A stretch of DNA of 64,000 nucleotides from contig JABWDB010000008.1 in the NCBI GenBank assembly GCA_019614645.1, forward strand, positions 7,812,001 to 7,876,000. Reading direction: 5' to 3'. This DNA comes from Stratiolaelaps scimitus (lineage: Eukaryota > Arthropoda > Arachnida > Mesostigmata > Laelapidae). This document shows positions 1 to 10,793 of this stretch, piece after piece. Position numbers and translations under genes: made by a program. The notes below the pieces were generated by a model. It was not told where the DNA came from. It searched no databases and was given only the letters and a program-made list of their open reading frames with translations. Numbering within the stretch: position 1 is the first letter of the stretch; the number at the start of each line of letters is the position of its first letter.

Positions 1-40
1 TCGGATGTCTACACTGTAGATGACTCATTGCCATTCATCG
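1..40 (+). CDS. ABCC10: ABCC10-like exon (3' end only): TMD2 block DDSLPF
   Basis: The frame reads SDVYTVDDSLPFI plus one base, then a GTACGC donor at 41. ABCC proteins carry a conserved (F)SSD/DD-LPF block just before a transmembrane helix of TMD2. The single leftover g joins cg at 1719 to make Ala, giving DDSLPFIANIL. The exon begins before the window. Confidence 0.85.
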
Positions 41-1976
41 GTACGCCTGAAGGTTACGCTCATTTATTTATAGAATAGACTGAATGGATGACTGAATGAA
101 TGAGATGGAAGCGCTGTAGTGATATCGTGGTGTTTATAGAGCCCCGACGTCGGGGGGCCCTCCCTCAAGGCCGGTGGACTTTCAGCGATTCCAGCATGTC
201 GATAACTAAAAGATACGTTACATTAATCGACTAATACTCGAACACTATGAAATAATGCGTGCGTGATATTATGCATGTCGAAGCATCTGGCTGCTAATCA
301 AAGTACATGCATATCGACATTTCTAACGGACGGGCGTCGGTTATGTGACAGAGAGAGAGAAACTTCGCCTGAATGTGAAGAATTTCATGACCCTTGGATT
401 TGGAGTGAGCCAGCAAAATTGTAATTAACATTTTGTTTACATGTTTACAAATGAACGCCCACGAAATCCAAACCCACTTACATATCTCAATGTCTATCTA
501 TCATTTGTAAGCCAACTGTGTGACGGTGGGCAAATACTGTAAAAACGCCGGACCCTAAAAACGTACCTTCTTACCGGTGCTTCCACAGACGACTACCAAC
601 CTATACTTTCCAAAGCGTCTATATGGAATTGATAAACATTAAAGAATTACATTATCACCCGGTCATCTACTTCGGTGTGTCAAGATGCTTTACAGCCATG
701 ACGAAATTGCGAGATGTATTGACGGTACAAGCTGCTTTCGATGTCCCAGACATATTATGTCCCACAGACGACACATGACGTCCTACGAAACATACTTACT
801 GCCACTAGTTCCTACCGGTAGTACTTGTTGTTGTTATTGCTGCTGCTGGGCAAGAGCTACCACTCGATTTCGCCATGTAGAATGGGCGAGAAAGACTACT
901 GCCAAAAGTGATCTCGTCTCGTGGGAACATTTGGTGTCATGACCAGCAAGCCCACGTAGTCATGGTTGGCGATCCACGTACTTTTCTACACTATTTTCCT
1001 GCTCTATATCCGGTCGTTCCTATGTATGATATACGCATATCTATCATGAACATTGGGTGCGGCATTGCCTGCAAACTGCGTGCGCACATTTTCGGGACGT
1101 GGATGCCGTTGACTACCTATTTATGATGTCATAACCTTCGGATTCAGAACATCACTCTCCACTTCACGTCGACCTTGCAGAGCTGCAGAAATACAAATCT
1201 ATATTGCATATTGAGGTTATCCTCGTATGATCTATCTATCCTAATCGCGGAACTTGTCACCGATCTGAGATGTTAAGGCTTTCTTATGAGGAGTGAATCT
1301 AACGGTATTCGTTCGACCGAAACGAATGGATCCGAAATGTGGATAGGCAATACTATCACGCTGAAGTATGGCTCGTCTTTCGAAATCCCACATCTAAACC
1401 AAGAGACCACTGAATCCTAGATGTCAAGCATCGCACCGTATGCTGATCGTTGTCTGAGAGGCGCAGTGTAACCTTTTTCATACTTACACAGAAATCTGAC
1501 CTGCAAAAGGCGTCAGGATCGCTTGATGACCGGGCGTAAGTTCAATGTTCCTCTGACGGCCGTTCCCCCTATATCGCCGGTTGAACTGGTCCGCGCCACG
1601 ACATCTAGCGATAAGCCACAAAATACAGACGGTGCACAATTTTGTTTAATTAATCGAAAGTGAACTGGACAGCATTCTATTTATAATTGAAATGATCTTC
1701 AATTCACTTCGTTTCCAGCGAATATCCTCTTTGCTCAAACGTTCTCACTTGCCGGCACCGTGTTACTCACGTGTTACGGCCTCCCGTGGATCCTGTTGCT
1801 TCTCCTGCCGCTCGGCATGGGCTACGCTTCTGTTCAAAGGTAAAGATATCGCATTTACTCCGTCCGCCATCGTACCCTGTCGATGCCATCGAAATATCAC
1901 GATTGGTGCCAAGCGAGTAGGTGGAGACAGCTATCACCTTGATAAACTATTATATGAATAGTTGTACAAATATCAT

Positions 1977-2048
<72 letters not shown>

Positions 2049-5000
2049 ATGATATTTGAGGGCACGATCGAAAATTGGTAACAGCTATCGATGAGACGCC
2101 CATATAAATATCATTTTCCGGGCTGACTCGCAGCCAACACCTAACTCTCCCTTTAAATGCAAATGCAATGAGATACCTGGAGTGTCCAAACATTGTTTGT
2201 TAATGATTAGCCATTGTGTGGCGAGAACAACGTGTTTGGCAAATTAGTTAAATGGTGATTAGATTAAATTGTGTCAGCTTAAAACGACGTCAATAATGAC
2301 GCGTATGGACGAAACACACGCGTTTGTTAAAGTGACCACTGTTGCCTTGCAAGTGCTGCTTTCGGTTTTCGTTGTCATTGTTGCTGTTGTTGTTATTATT
2401 TTTGTAGATATTACCGCTGGACATCCCGTGAACTGAAGAGACTTTCATCGGTGACTCTGTCGCCGCTGTACTCGCACCTATCGGAATCGTTTGCGGGAAC
2501 AACCGTCATCCATGCGTTCTCTGCAGTTCCTCGATTCATGCATCAACTATATACAAGGTTCGAACGAACGAGGCTTAATTATCTGGACATGTCATATCAA
2601 CAACGATATTTGACATACTTAGACAAGAACACAAAAAAAGGAAGATAATCTATTCTTCATTCCACTGTGTACACTTATGTGGACCTTTCCCTTATATATA
2701 AAAGCTTATAATATGTATATGGGCGCTGATGAGCACTATCAAAAAGTGGTTAATATAAAATCGAGCAACAATTCGAAATACAATCAACAGTGAATTAGTA
2801 TGATCTAAACATGTTCTTCATAGTGCGATGGTGCCCTTACGGCATCGTGTGGTAGCTGGCATATCTGCTCGATGGATGTGTTCGTGTGTGCGTGAACGGG
2901 CAGCCACTGCACTAGCCGCTAATAAAGCATTGTCGAATACGGTTGGACATGCGCAGCTGACGTGAAACCGGCAACACTGACGAATTTCGCAAACATTTCG
3001 ACGTAAATTTATATCGGGACCTGAACATCGCTGTGTTACTACGCAGCGTTTACGATTACGCGTTCAAGCGCCCTATTGGAGATTCCTTTGGTAGATGCTA
3101 TTTATATGCTTATCTCATTGGTCCGATCTCTATGTTAAGTGGCACGAGTTGTATTTGGGCGTCTCGGTTCTCTGCAGTTTAGTGGACAAGTGTACAGTGG
3201 AATACTAAAATCTCGCCTAAATTGTTATCGTATTTACGACGATCGCCGTTTAGTGGCGGCCGCATGGAGTCGGGAAAATTAAACAGGCAACGTATAATGT
3301 ACACATAGTTAAGACAAGAATAGACTACAAACCTAGTCGTATATTTATGCCTAAAGAGACAGAGACTACAGTGAATTTCAAAGCAAAATTGTATTTGCTA
3401 TTTGACCACGGAGTGTGATTGTAGAGTGTCGTGTAGTATACATCTCGACCGCTCGAGTTGTCAGGACACCTTCGCTTGGACGACTTTCATAGTAGTCTAT
3501 ATGAGTTTCCCACTCGAGTTTATCAATTTTCCAGGCTGGCTCACAGCCAACGTTGAACGTCCACAGTACTGCTTTGGCCATTGCTTCATACGATGGACAA
3601 CCCCATTAAATGCAAATGTACACCGGTGGGGATCGAACCCGCGCACCTACGTCCGTCTCCTCTGATTTCTAGGCGCAAACGAATGCACCACGCCACCAAA
3701 GGGCTCGAGTTAGGTCAGCTGGAAAACAAATACAAACTGTGGCCACACCTGGTGTAATGTCGATATATATACATATCTAGATAAAACTTCGATATTTAAG
3801 ATTCACTCAGTGTATATGGCATACAGGCGCCGCCGCATTAATTATACATAGGTACCATCTGCGTGTTAACAGTCGACCCTGTCCTCACTTGCCTATGTCC
3901 CTTAGGGTCAACACAAACAATCAGTGTCAGCTGTCTTCAGTTGCTGCTTCGCAGTGGCTAGGCTTACGGCTGCAACTGATCGGGGTAGCGTTAACAGCCG
4001 GCGTCGCTTTTCTCTCCGTCATCGAGCATCACCGGGTCGACACGACAACCGGCGAAATACGTGGTCAGTATTAATCGGTTATCGAGTTAAGCTTTTTGGG
4101 GGGGGGTTTAGAAGTGTGAAAGAAAATGCCTTAGGCAAAAGGGTTTCACTTCTACGTATTCGCCGGTAATGTGGGGCTTGCACCCGCTAATAGCCATCTC
4201 CTCGTAGATGGATGCTTTCGTTCGGGAACCGCATTTCTTATTTCTTCGGGCAGCGAGTCTGCGTGCGATAAGCCAAATAGCTTTAACTTGCATAATACCG
4301 GATTGTCGCAATATCCATCTCATATATTCTTCACTGATGAAAGAGCCAGTAGTGCTGCATGTCGTGATATTATATGAGATCAACAAAAGGAAAAACAAGC
4401 ATCAGTAAGCGTACGCAGCACAGACTTTAAGTACGGAAGGTCACGGCGTTCTCGTGCACACTTAAGGGTATCAGTGCCCTAGATAACTCTTCCTTTTGGC
4501 CAACCTCCACTGCACATCCACACAATTAGACAAGGGAGAACGCACCTCTTGCCTCTACCCTTGTTAGACTACGGTTGGGCCATCCCCCAGACATGGGCTG
4601 CCAATATCTAAAAATCGTTTTCGGCTATCGGCTATTGTTCGAACTCGATTTGCCGAAGTGAAAGGCAACGATGCCGTCAGTATCCACGGGACGTCCATTG
4701 AGATTTTTTTCGAAAAAAACGTGTTACCTGCGAATGCACAGCATAGCAGACAGATAGATACTGGAAGAAAAACCGATGCCTTTTTGATTCTGTGGTCGAT
4801 CTTGAGTCTTTTTGTTGTTTCACGATTTTCAGGCGTGAATCCGGCTATGGTTGGTCTGGTGCTATCGTATGTGCTGTCAATAACATCGATTCTGTCTGGC
4901 GTTGTGACCTCTTATGCCGAGACTGAACGTGAAATGGTGTCAGTCGAACGCGTCGCCGAGTATCTGGAAAATAACGAGCTCGCGGCGGAGCCCTCATTTG

Positions 5001-5116
5001 ACAGACTGCCGGACCCGATCGATAGTTCCACAGGTGGTACTGAGCCCAATTCCGTTGTGCCGTTCGCATGGCCGCACTTGGGATGGGTTAGCTTCGATAA
5101 TGTTGTGCTCAGGTCA

Positions 5117-5195
<79 letters not shown>

Positions 5196-6145
5196 TACTC
5201 AAATTAACAATAAAGAAAATGTGAGAGAGATGTGATTACACTATGAAAAAATGCCAACTAAGATGGTAACTGCTTGAACCGCGACCGTCGTCAAGTTTGG
5301 TCGTTTCCCTAACGAATCAGAAATATCAAAAATGTTCCCTCGAAACACACAATCAGCTGTAAGTCCACGGCTTAGAGGGGCTTTTAGTATTATGAAATGA
5401 CAGTTGCCGTTCTATTTAGAAAGAGTATGATTCCACAGGATTCTACCTTTGCGATCGCCATTGGTATTAAGGAAGGTTTTGTTAAGGAAGGAATCGCGGG
5501 ATAACGACGATGGCATCGTGATTTTCCCGGAACTGAAGAACACTTTTAGTGGAATCCCTTGGGGGCTAACGGCGGACGAGGGCCTCTGGACATTAGAATA
5601 CAATAAGCCTTCTAACGTTAGTTGGAATTCGCGAATTTAGTCGGCCACTCCCGTACCGTGAGGGCTATTCCAACCTCTACGTTCAGAAAAGGACGATCTG
5701 TCCGTTGAAAAAACGTTACGTGGCCTGCAGGGGATGGGCCTTGTGGCACGCTATCTTATTAAATCTGTCAACAGCAAATCGGGTAAAACTAACATGCCTG
5801 TTAATTCCACCACTCTCCCTTCAAGTTTCGCAGAGTTTCCGTGTGTGAACCATGTTCCAGTTTTGTCAATTAATGCTGCCTGTTGAGTCACAGTGCTACC
5901 GGATATTGACGAAAGGCCTTGGCTGAGAGAGTACAACCGCAAGAGCCAACGAGCAACAATAGATAAATAACAACCCACACGTGGCATCTAGCATAGTTTT
6001 ATGGAGGAGACACAGTTCACAAGACACTGTTCATGTAATCACGAACATCGTTCAGCATTCCTCTCTGCTTTGAATGTATGGCCCGTTGAGGCTGTCATAC
6101 ATGAAGTGACCTCATTGTTTTGCGGACTAAAGCTTTATTCCATTA

Positions 6146-6178
<33 letters not shown>

Positions 6179-8566
6179 TGTACACACACAGTGACGCAGT
6201 TACGTGTAGCAGACATGTCTTTATCTCTACCCGACAATACAATGATCTTCAGCATGACATAATTTGTCTGTATGTCTGCCCCTGCAGAACATTAATCACG
6301 TTCTGTCTATTGCTACTGACGCTTTGGTTCGTTACGGCACGGGCGGAAAGAACGCGTCCTTTGAAGCGATCCCGTGTCGACTGCGGCCGACATCGCCAAC
6401 TCGTGAACGTACAAGGGAAAAATTGGATCGCCCTGCGCTGCGCGATGTTAGGACGGTAAAAGAGAAATGGAAAGATTGCTAATGCAATTCAATTTGTTGG
6501 CCTTGTTGTCAACAGTCGCGGCAGTCGCTGAGGCGTGCGGTACAGAAGGAAGGGTAGACTGGAACCGGCAACCGTGGAAGAGCCATATAAGCGACACAAC
6601 GGGTCCCCCTTGAACAGGCTCGTTCCTGGCGGGGCCTTCTCCGTGTGAAGAGTCCCCTCCCACTGGCCACAATTTCGCCCGTCTGCAATACGCCGATAGC
6701 GCGGCCTTCGCCAGCTGTCGGCCTCCGCTCCGGAGCGCCTGTACGCACTTATCCACAGCAATACCAATGGAAATGGTCCATTGAATCATTGTATTCGTTC
6801 GTGTGTACGTGGTCAGTGGCGTACGTGGGCATAGCGATTGGTTCCTCGCGATGTTGCAATAAGTCGTTAGTCCACACGTTGGTAGGCAAAAGTTACATAG
6901 GGGCACTTATTATATAAGGCATCTTTGGGGAGTGCATAGAATGCGCACACATTACAGATGTGGGGAACAGGTGATACAGGGTCAGTAGATAATAATGACT
7001 AGATTTCGGCCGAATATCACATTTTCTCGCTGAGAACGTGGGAGAGGTTGCAAATTTGAGAGTGGATGGCGCCATTGTGGATATGATACTCTCGTATCAT
7101 AGAGCACTTCGGGTGGTGTTCAACCTGGTATTTTGGGTAAATTTCTTACCCTATGTTTTTGAATACTTTGAATACTTTTGAACTTACGAACCTGGGCGAC
7201 TTTCTCCTCATTTTTGTTGCATGTGCCTTTGTTGGACTGCTTGCTCTTGGCGTTATCCGTCAATCTTGGAGATAGATGTTAAAAAAGCAGTCGCTTGAAA
7301 TACGAAAATTTAATCGGCGGGGCTCTCCCAGCGCCAGCCATGCGTCGACAGTGCATGACAATGCTGCTGTTATGATGTTAAGAACGTTAACAGGCAGAGT
7401 GTACTAATGAGGTGGTATGTACACTTCGTTGGCAGGAGTGCTGTACGAATGGAACGTAAGCTAGGAAAGCTCTATAGCCGCTTACGAGTACGCTCATTCA
7501 GCATACAGCAATAGAGATCGGTGGCGGCAAATTCTCTACGATTGTTCATTTGCTACGATCTAGGTGTGAGCGAAAGTCGATATCAGAAAGGTCTTGTGGT
7601 GCAGCTTTCGCATCATTTACACTAGAAGTGTCTTAGGCGACGGCGGAGACCGCCAGCTACTTTCAATTCAATGATCGCGATGTATGCCGTAGGATAGCCT
7701 CCCTTTTATAGCAGCCAAACATTTTGGTGTGGCACTTATGACAAATAACATTTTGCCACTTTTCGTAGCCTTCCAGCTCGAAAATAGTTTCTTGTTACTG
7801 TTGCTGTTATTGTTGCCACTGTTCTTGTTGGTTTGTCAATTCAAAGGTCGTTTAATTTTTTTCGAATTTCAGTTACAAGAGTTCCGGCCCCGCGGCACTG
7901 AATGGTGTGTCGTTCGACCTACCGGCTGGCCGACGTCTTGGCGTAGTGGGCAGGACGGGAGCCGGGAAGTCATCCCTGGTCCAAGCACTTTTCCGTCTGA
8001 GACCGTTAAGATCTGGATCCGTCCGTATCGACGGGCTTGATCTGGCGACAGTGCCGGGCCACGTCGTCCGGGAGCGCTTCGCTTGTATCCCGCAGGAAGC
8101 ATTCGTCTTTGTGGGCAGTATGCGGGAGAACCTTGACCCTCGAAGTGCCCATACCGACTACGAGCTCTGGAACGCCTTGACCGTATGCTCGATGAACGTG
8201 ATCGTTCAAAACAATGGCGGCCTGGATCGATTCCGAATTGAGGAACGCGGCGCAAACTTGAGTACGGGTCAGCGCCAACTGATCTGCCTGGCCAGAGCTA
8301 TTCTGACAAAGGCTCGCGTGCTGTGCATGGACGAGGCAACCTCTGGCGTCGACATGGATACCGAGAAGATGATCGAGAGGACACTCGCATCGAACGCTCT
8401 CCGTGGCACGACCGTCATCTATGTCGCTCATCGAGTACAAAGTGTACTCGACTCGTGCGACCTTGTCGCAGTCATGAGTGGTGGGAAAATTATTCAGTTC
8501 GGCGTGCCAACGGAACTTTCAGGTGTTGAGGGTCCGTTTAAGGATCTACTTGACGGAAATCGTTAA
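1..8566 (+). CDS. ABCC10: ABCC10/MRP7-like ABC transporter, 3' part (six exons)
   Basis: An ABC exporter of subfamily C: it uses ATP to move organic anions or drug conjugates across a membrane. Exons 1-40, 1719-1839, 2408-2557, 3906-4063, 4833-5112 and 7873-8566 join with agreeing phases (1443 nt, 480 residues plus TAA). The segment starts in the second transmembrane domain (SSDV/DDSLPF-type block) and ends with a full NBD2. From memory, the closest match is vertebrate ABCC10: the blocks SREL-RL-S-TLSPLYSHL, the QWL-RLQL helix, the LSG-V-S-TE-MVSVER linker and the short C-terminus all agree. About two thirds of a typical 1450-1500 aa protein lies upstream of the window. I see no frameshift or stop, so the gene looks functional. 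The family is certain; the ABCC10 subtype is likely but rests on recalled motifs, not an alignment. Confidence 0.9.
1719..1839 (+). CDS. ABCC10: ABCC10-like exon: TMD2 hydrophobic helices
   Basis: Acceptor tttccag precedes 1719 and donor AAG|GTAAAG follows 1839. The exon adds 39 whole codons, mostly one long hydrophobic stretch (CYGLPWILLLLLPLG), then SVQ and a split Arg. Other ABCC10 proteins have GLPWLLLLLPP at the same point, ahead of the YRxxSRELRRL intracellular loop. Phase 1 in, phase 2 out. Confidence 0.88.
1967..2058. repeat. 92-bp perfect palindrome: 14-bp arms around (TA)32
   Basis: The arm caaatatcatacaa (1967-1980) is repeated in inverted form as ttgtatgatatttg (2045-2058), with an unbroken (TA) run between. 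The whole 92 bp is self-complementary. It lies in the ABCC10-like intron 1840-2407, and the transcript could form a long hairpin there. Confidence 0.95.
2115..2172 (-). mobile_element. SINE-like fragment (tail part)
   Basis: The + strand blocks ggctgactcgcagccaac and ttaaatgcaaatg match ggctggctcacagccaac and ttaaatgcaaatg in the fuller element at 3480-3710, in the same order and orientation with a deletion between. This is a second, truncated copy in a neighbouring ABCC10-like intron. Confidence 0.55.
2408..2557 (+). CDS. ABCC10: ABCC10-like exon: TMD2 intracellular loop (SREL...SPLYSHL)
   Basis: Starts after tttttgtag and reads YYRWTSRELKRLSSVTLSP then LYSHLSESFAGTTVIHAF. The TSREL-(R/K)-RL and SP-(L/I)-YSH blocks are hallmarks of the subfamily C coupling region. 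It ends with two bases (ag) before GTTCGA at 2558. Joining to 3906 restores Arg and gives the same 17-residue spacing between the RF and QCQ landmarks as I recall for human ABCC10. The donor is weak, so the exact 3' boundary rests on that spacing. Confidence 0.88.
3480..3710 (-). mobile_element. tRNA-derived SINE-like element in ABCC10-like intron
   Basis: Read on the - strand, an A-box-like TGGCGTGGTGCATTC (3681-3695) is followed about 40 nt later by a near-perfect pol III B box, GGTTCGATCCC (3629-3639), then a unique tail. That is the head-and-tail layout of tRNA-derived SINEs. It cannot be a tRNA gene because the acceptor-stem halves do not pair. Boundaries are approximate. A shortened relative lies at 2115-2172. 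Confidence 0.6.
3906..4063 (+). CDS. ABCC10: ABCC10-like exon: TMD2 helix pair (QWLGLRLQL)
   Basis: Preceded by a pyrimidine-rich acceptor (ctcacttgcctatgtccctt, then ag). The exon reads NQCQLSSVAASQWLGLRLQL followed by a hydrophobic helix (IGVALTAGVAFLSVI), matching the QW-(L/D)-RLQL block of ABCC transporters. It ends with a single g before GTCAGT at 4064, and g plus gc at 4833 restores Gly. Phase 2 in, phase 1 out. Confidence 0.88.
4833..5112 (+). CDS. ABCC10: ABCC10-like exon: last TMD2 helix, linker, start of NBD2
   Basis: Acceptor gattttcag. It encodes VNPAMVGLVLSYVLSITS, then LSGVVTSYAETEREMVSVER, the helix and linker that precede NBD2 in ABCC proteins; LSG-V-S-TE-MVSVER is closer to ABCC10 than to ABCC1-6. 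An acidic, Pro/Ser-rich linker of about 45 residues follows, then GWVSFDNVVL, the first strand of NBD2. Donor GTCAGT at 5113 abuts a (TA)n tract. Two leftover bases (ag) join t at 7873 to give Ser. Confidence 0.9.
5121..5189. repeat. (TA)n microsatellite next to an ABCC10-like donor
   Basis: About 35 TA units begin 8 bp after the GTCAGT donor at 5113. The remainder of this intron (5190-7872) has a shorter (TA)n at about 6146-6178 and no coding signal I trust. Confidence 0.95.
7873..8566 (+). CDS. ABCC10: ABCC10-like terminal exon: complete NBD2
   Basis: Acceptor gaatttcag. After the aromatic A-loop (YKSSGPAALNGVSF) come Walker A GRTGAGKSS, the Q-loop region IPQEAFVFVGSMRENLDP, signature LSTGQRQL, Walker B VLCMDEAT, D-loop SGVD and H-loop histidine in YVAHR. 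All catalytic positions expected of an ABCC NBD2 are present, including the Walker B Glu, so this site should hydrolyse ATP. TAA is at 8564-8566. Third codon positions are GC-rich compared with the AT-rich introns. No AATAAA is obvious in the next 400 bp; ATTAAA near 8990 is a possible but unproven polyadenylation signal. Confidence 0.95.
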
Positions 8567-10590
8567 ACGCATGGGGTTGTCCAATGGTGTGATCGGGGAC
8601 GGTCAGCGTCAATCGTTTGATACGCCATATTCTGGTGCAGGGGCGAAGAATTGTATAATATCCATTGACTAACATATGGGTGATTATGCTGATCTTTGTC
8701 ACTGAGGGAGATAGAGAGAAAGTGAGAGAGATAACTGACTTACCGCTCACGGTCAATGGTAATGTAGGTATGACGGAAGTGTACTACGCTTTCGAGAGTA
8801 GTAGTCGCCAACGAATTTATCCATTGCACTGTTAAATGCGGGACGTGCTACTTTGGAACATTTTTGTCTACTTTTAGAACAAGATATGATTATTATTATT
8901 ATTATTATTGTCCTTCTCACCAATCTCTTTATTAACCAATCAGTATTAGTACGGTAGTTGAGAAAATGCCTAACTCTTGTAGTCTAACATTAAAACGACG
9001 GCAGCAGCAACAGGTCAAAACAGAACTCGAACATCGAATGCATCCACTGTTTCTTTCAGTCTGTCGGCAAGATATGCATCCTATGCAATGGTTCCAAGAG
9101 TCCACTCTCATTGTTCCGCTGTGCGCGCACGTATTGTCGGTCACATGCATATGCTATCGTCTATTGTTCTACTGAAGAGCATATTATTGCTGATTGCTTT
9201 TCTGCGACTCACACAACGAGAGATACTCACTATACTACTCGGTTGGCGCTTCGACCTTCACCATTACCCATTTGTAAATAGTACGGAATTTCCAGGGTGA
9301 GTTCAGATGAAGAGAGACCCAAACCTCACATCTCGCCTTGACCAATTCCCTCAGAGGGAGGCAGTCACTATATATATATATATATATATACATATAAATA
9401 GCTCATTACGAGTATCATTGTGCAATTGTGTCGTTGCGTCGCCTATCAAAATTAGTCCTTAGTAGTATGACTGCAGGCGTCATTCAGATAGTTCCACGTA
9501 ACGAGAGGGGACTCACGATACCACCAGGTAAACTCATTCTACAAATGTTTGTTTGACCTAGCACACAAGCACTCGATTATGGACTGCGATTGTATTATAG
9601 AAGTGGCGCTGAGTGAGGCTGCTTTTTTTGGCCAGCTCGGTGATTCATCTGAGATCGAGGTCTACTGTGGTGGCTCCTCTCACACCAGATACACGCGTAC
9701 CCCCCTCCATGTGTTTTATCTATAGTATTTATGCGAAATACAAAAGTACGAAGAATGTCTAGATTATGACGCGAGTAAACTGAGGCCTATCTGCACAAAA
9801 CGGTGAACTAAATTCGTATTCGGAGGTTTATGACCCTTTCGATACGACTGACGTCACACGGGTAGGCTCCGTGACAACCCTGAGATATACGAAGCGGAAA
9901 TGAGGGTTTGGATTACTTATGACTAACTGGTGATGATGGTGTAATGAGATTTGCATCAGTCATAATTCAACAATTTTCATTGCGAAGGTCGACGAAACTG
10001 GGGCAATAACCACCCGTACCTGGCTCCTCATCCGTGACATCACCTTCATCCCCAAGTCTCCATCCTGTCCCTTACCCATTAATCGAGCAGGTGTCGCTAT
10101 TGGCACAGCTCAACATACGTCTATTGTATATTATGATGGTGAAATTGAAAAATAGATACATTTATATATATATATATATCAGATTATATAGATTTTTACG
10201 TTGCTTGTTGTTCCTCTTAGAACTATGTACATACGGCGAGCGAACATAAAAATACCTGATCGTTAAAGCGTTGACATTTTCGTGTCCTCTTTTTAGTTTC
10301 GACATTTGTAGTATTATATAATGTATATAAATGAGTTTCAAAATGGTCTGGCTCTACAGATCATGCTTGATGCAAGTAGGCTTGCTAATATATAAGATCA
10401 AACTGTCTTCTATGTTCTCAAGATCCCGAGTGCATCCGAAGCCGATATCTCATCATATAAAAGCTATCCCGAGGTAATTGTAACAACCGGACTAATGAAG
10501 TGTCCTATAAAATTACCCGATGGAGTTTGTTTGTTGTGTTTCCAAAACGTATGCATTGCATATATCTGACCCGATCTGATGATATGCTCA
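8567..10590. other. Downstream of the ABCC10-like gene: no supported gene
   Basis: Holds a (TTA)n run at about 8889-8910 and a (TA)n run at about 9369-9391. Exon-like pieces occur at 9059-9296 (strong acceptor tgtttctttcag, donor GTGAGT at 9297) and 9401-9527, but neither joins a model with acceptable introns. Confidence 0.5.
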
Positions 10591-10595
10591 CTAAG

Positions 10596-10793
10596 TCATA
10601 TCGGAGAAGATACCGCAAGCATGGCAATGAAGTCCGCACCCGTGCAGCAGGTAAATCGATAGGGAAGCGCTAGAGGTTGCGACGAGAATATGATTAATTT
10701 TAACAGCAGAGGCAGGATTACGCGACATCGTTGGCGAACTATCCGAGGACTACTATATAGAGACTGTCTTGGATATACCCTAAGAAACAGGGT
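10596..10793 (+). CDS. Candidate last two exons of an unknown gene
   Basis: Exon 10596-10650 reads SYRRRYRKHGNEVRTRAA and stops at CAG|GTAAAT. A 56-nt intron ends in taattttaacag, and exon 10707-10793 continues EAGLRDIVGELSEDYYIETV, then LDIP and TAA. The phases agree (1 to 1) and the second exon is acidic, unlike a chance translation. I do not recognise the protein. The short intron and the weak acceptor at 10595 keep confidence low, and no clear upstream exon connects it to a start codon. Confidence 0.22.

Noticed and set aside
3627..3700. tRNA gene suggested by GGTTCGATCCC
   Set aside because: No acceptor-stem pairing or anticodon arm in the right place; it fits a SINE head. The same applies at 52692 and 32996.
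4912..5224. Frames translating (TA)n as Ile-Tyr repeats, here and at 1.9, 25.7, 49.6 and 55.7 kb
   Set aside because: These are translations of microsatellites, not proteins.
8431..8451. CGAGTACA/TGTACTCG inverted repeat
   Set aside because: Lies within conserved NBD2 coding sequence and is explained by the amino acids there.
9059..9296. Exon-like block with strong acceptor tgtttctttcag and donor GTGAGT
   Set aside because: The most protein-like frame (Cys-rich, KICILCNGSKS) stops before the donor and the other open frame looks random. No partner exon. It may be a non-coding exon.
9401..9720. Two phase-matched, protein-like exons (MTAGVIQIVPRNERGLTIPP, then MDCDCIIEVALSEAAFFGQL)
   Set aside because: The intron between them would be 34 nt (9528-9561), too short to splice. 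It shows how easily phase-consistent models arise by chance.
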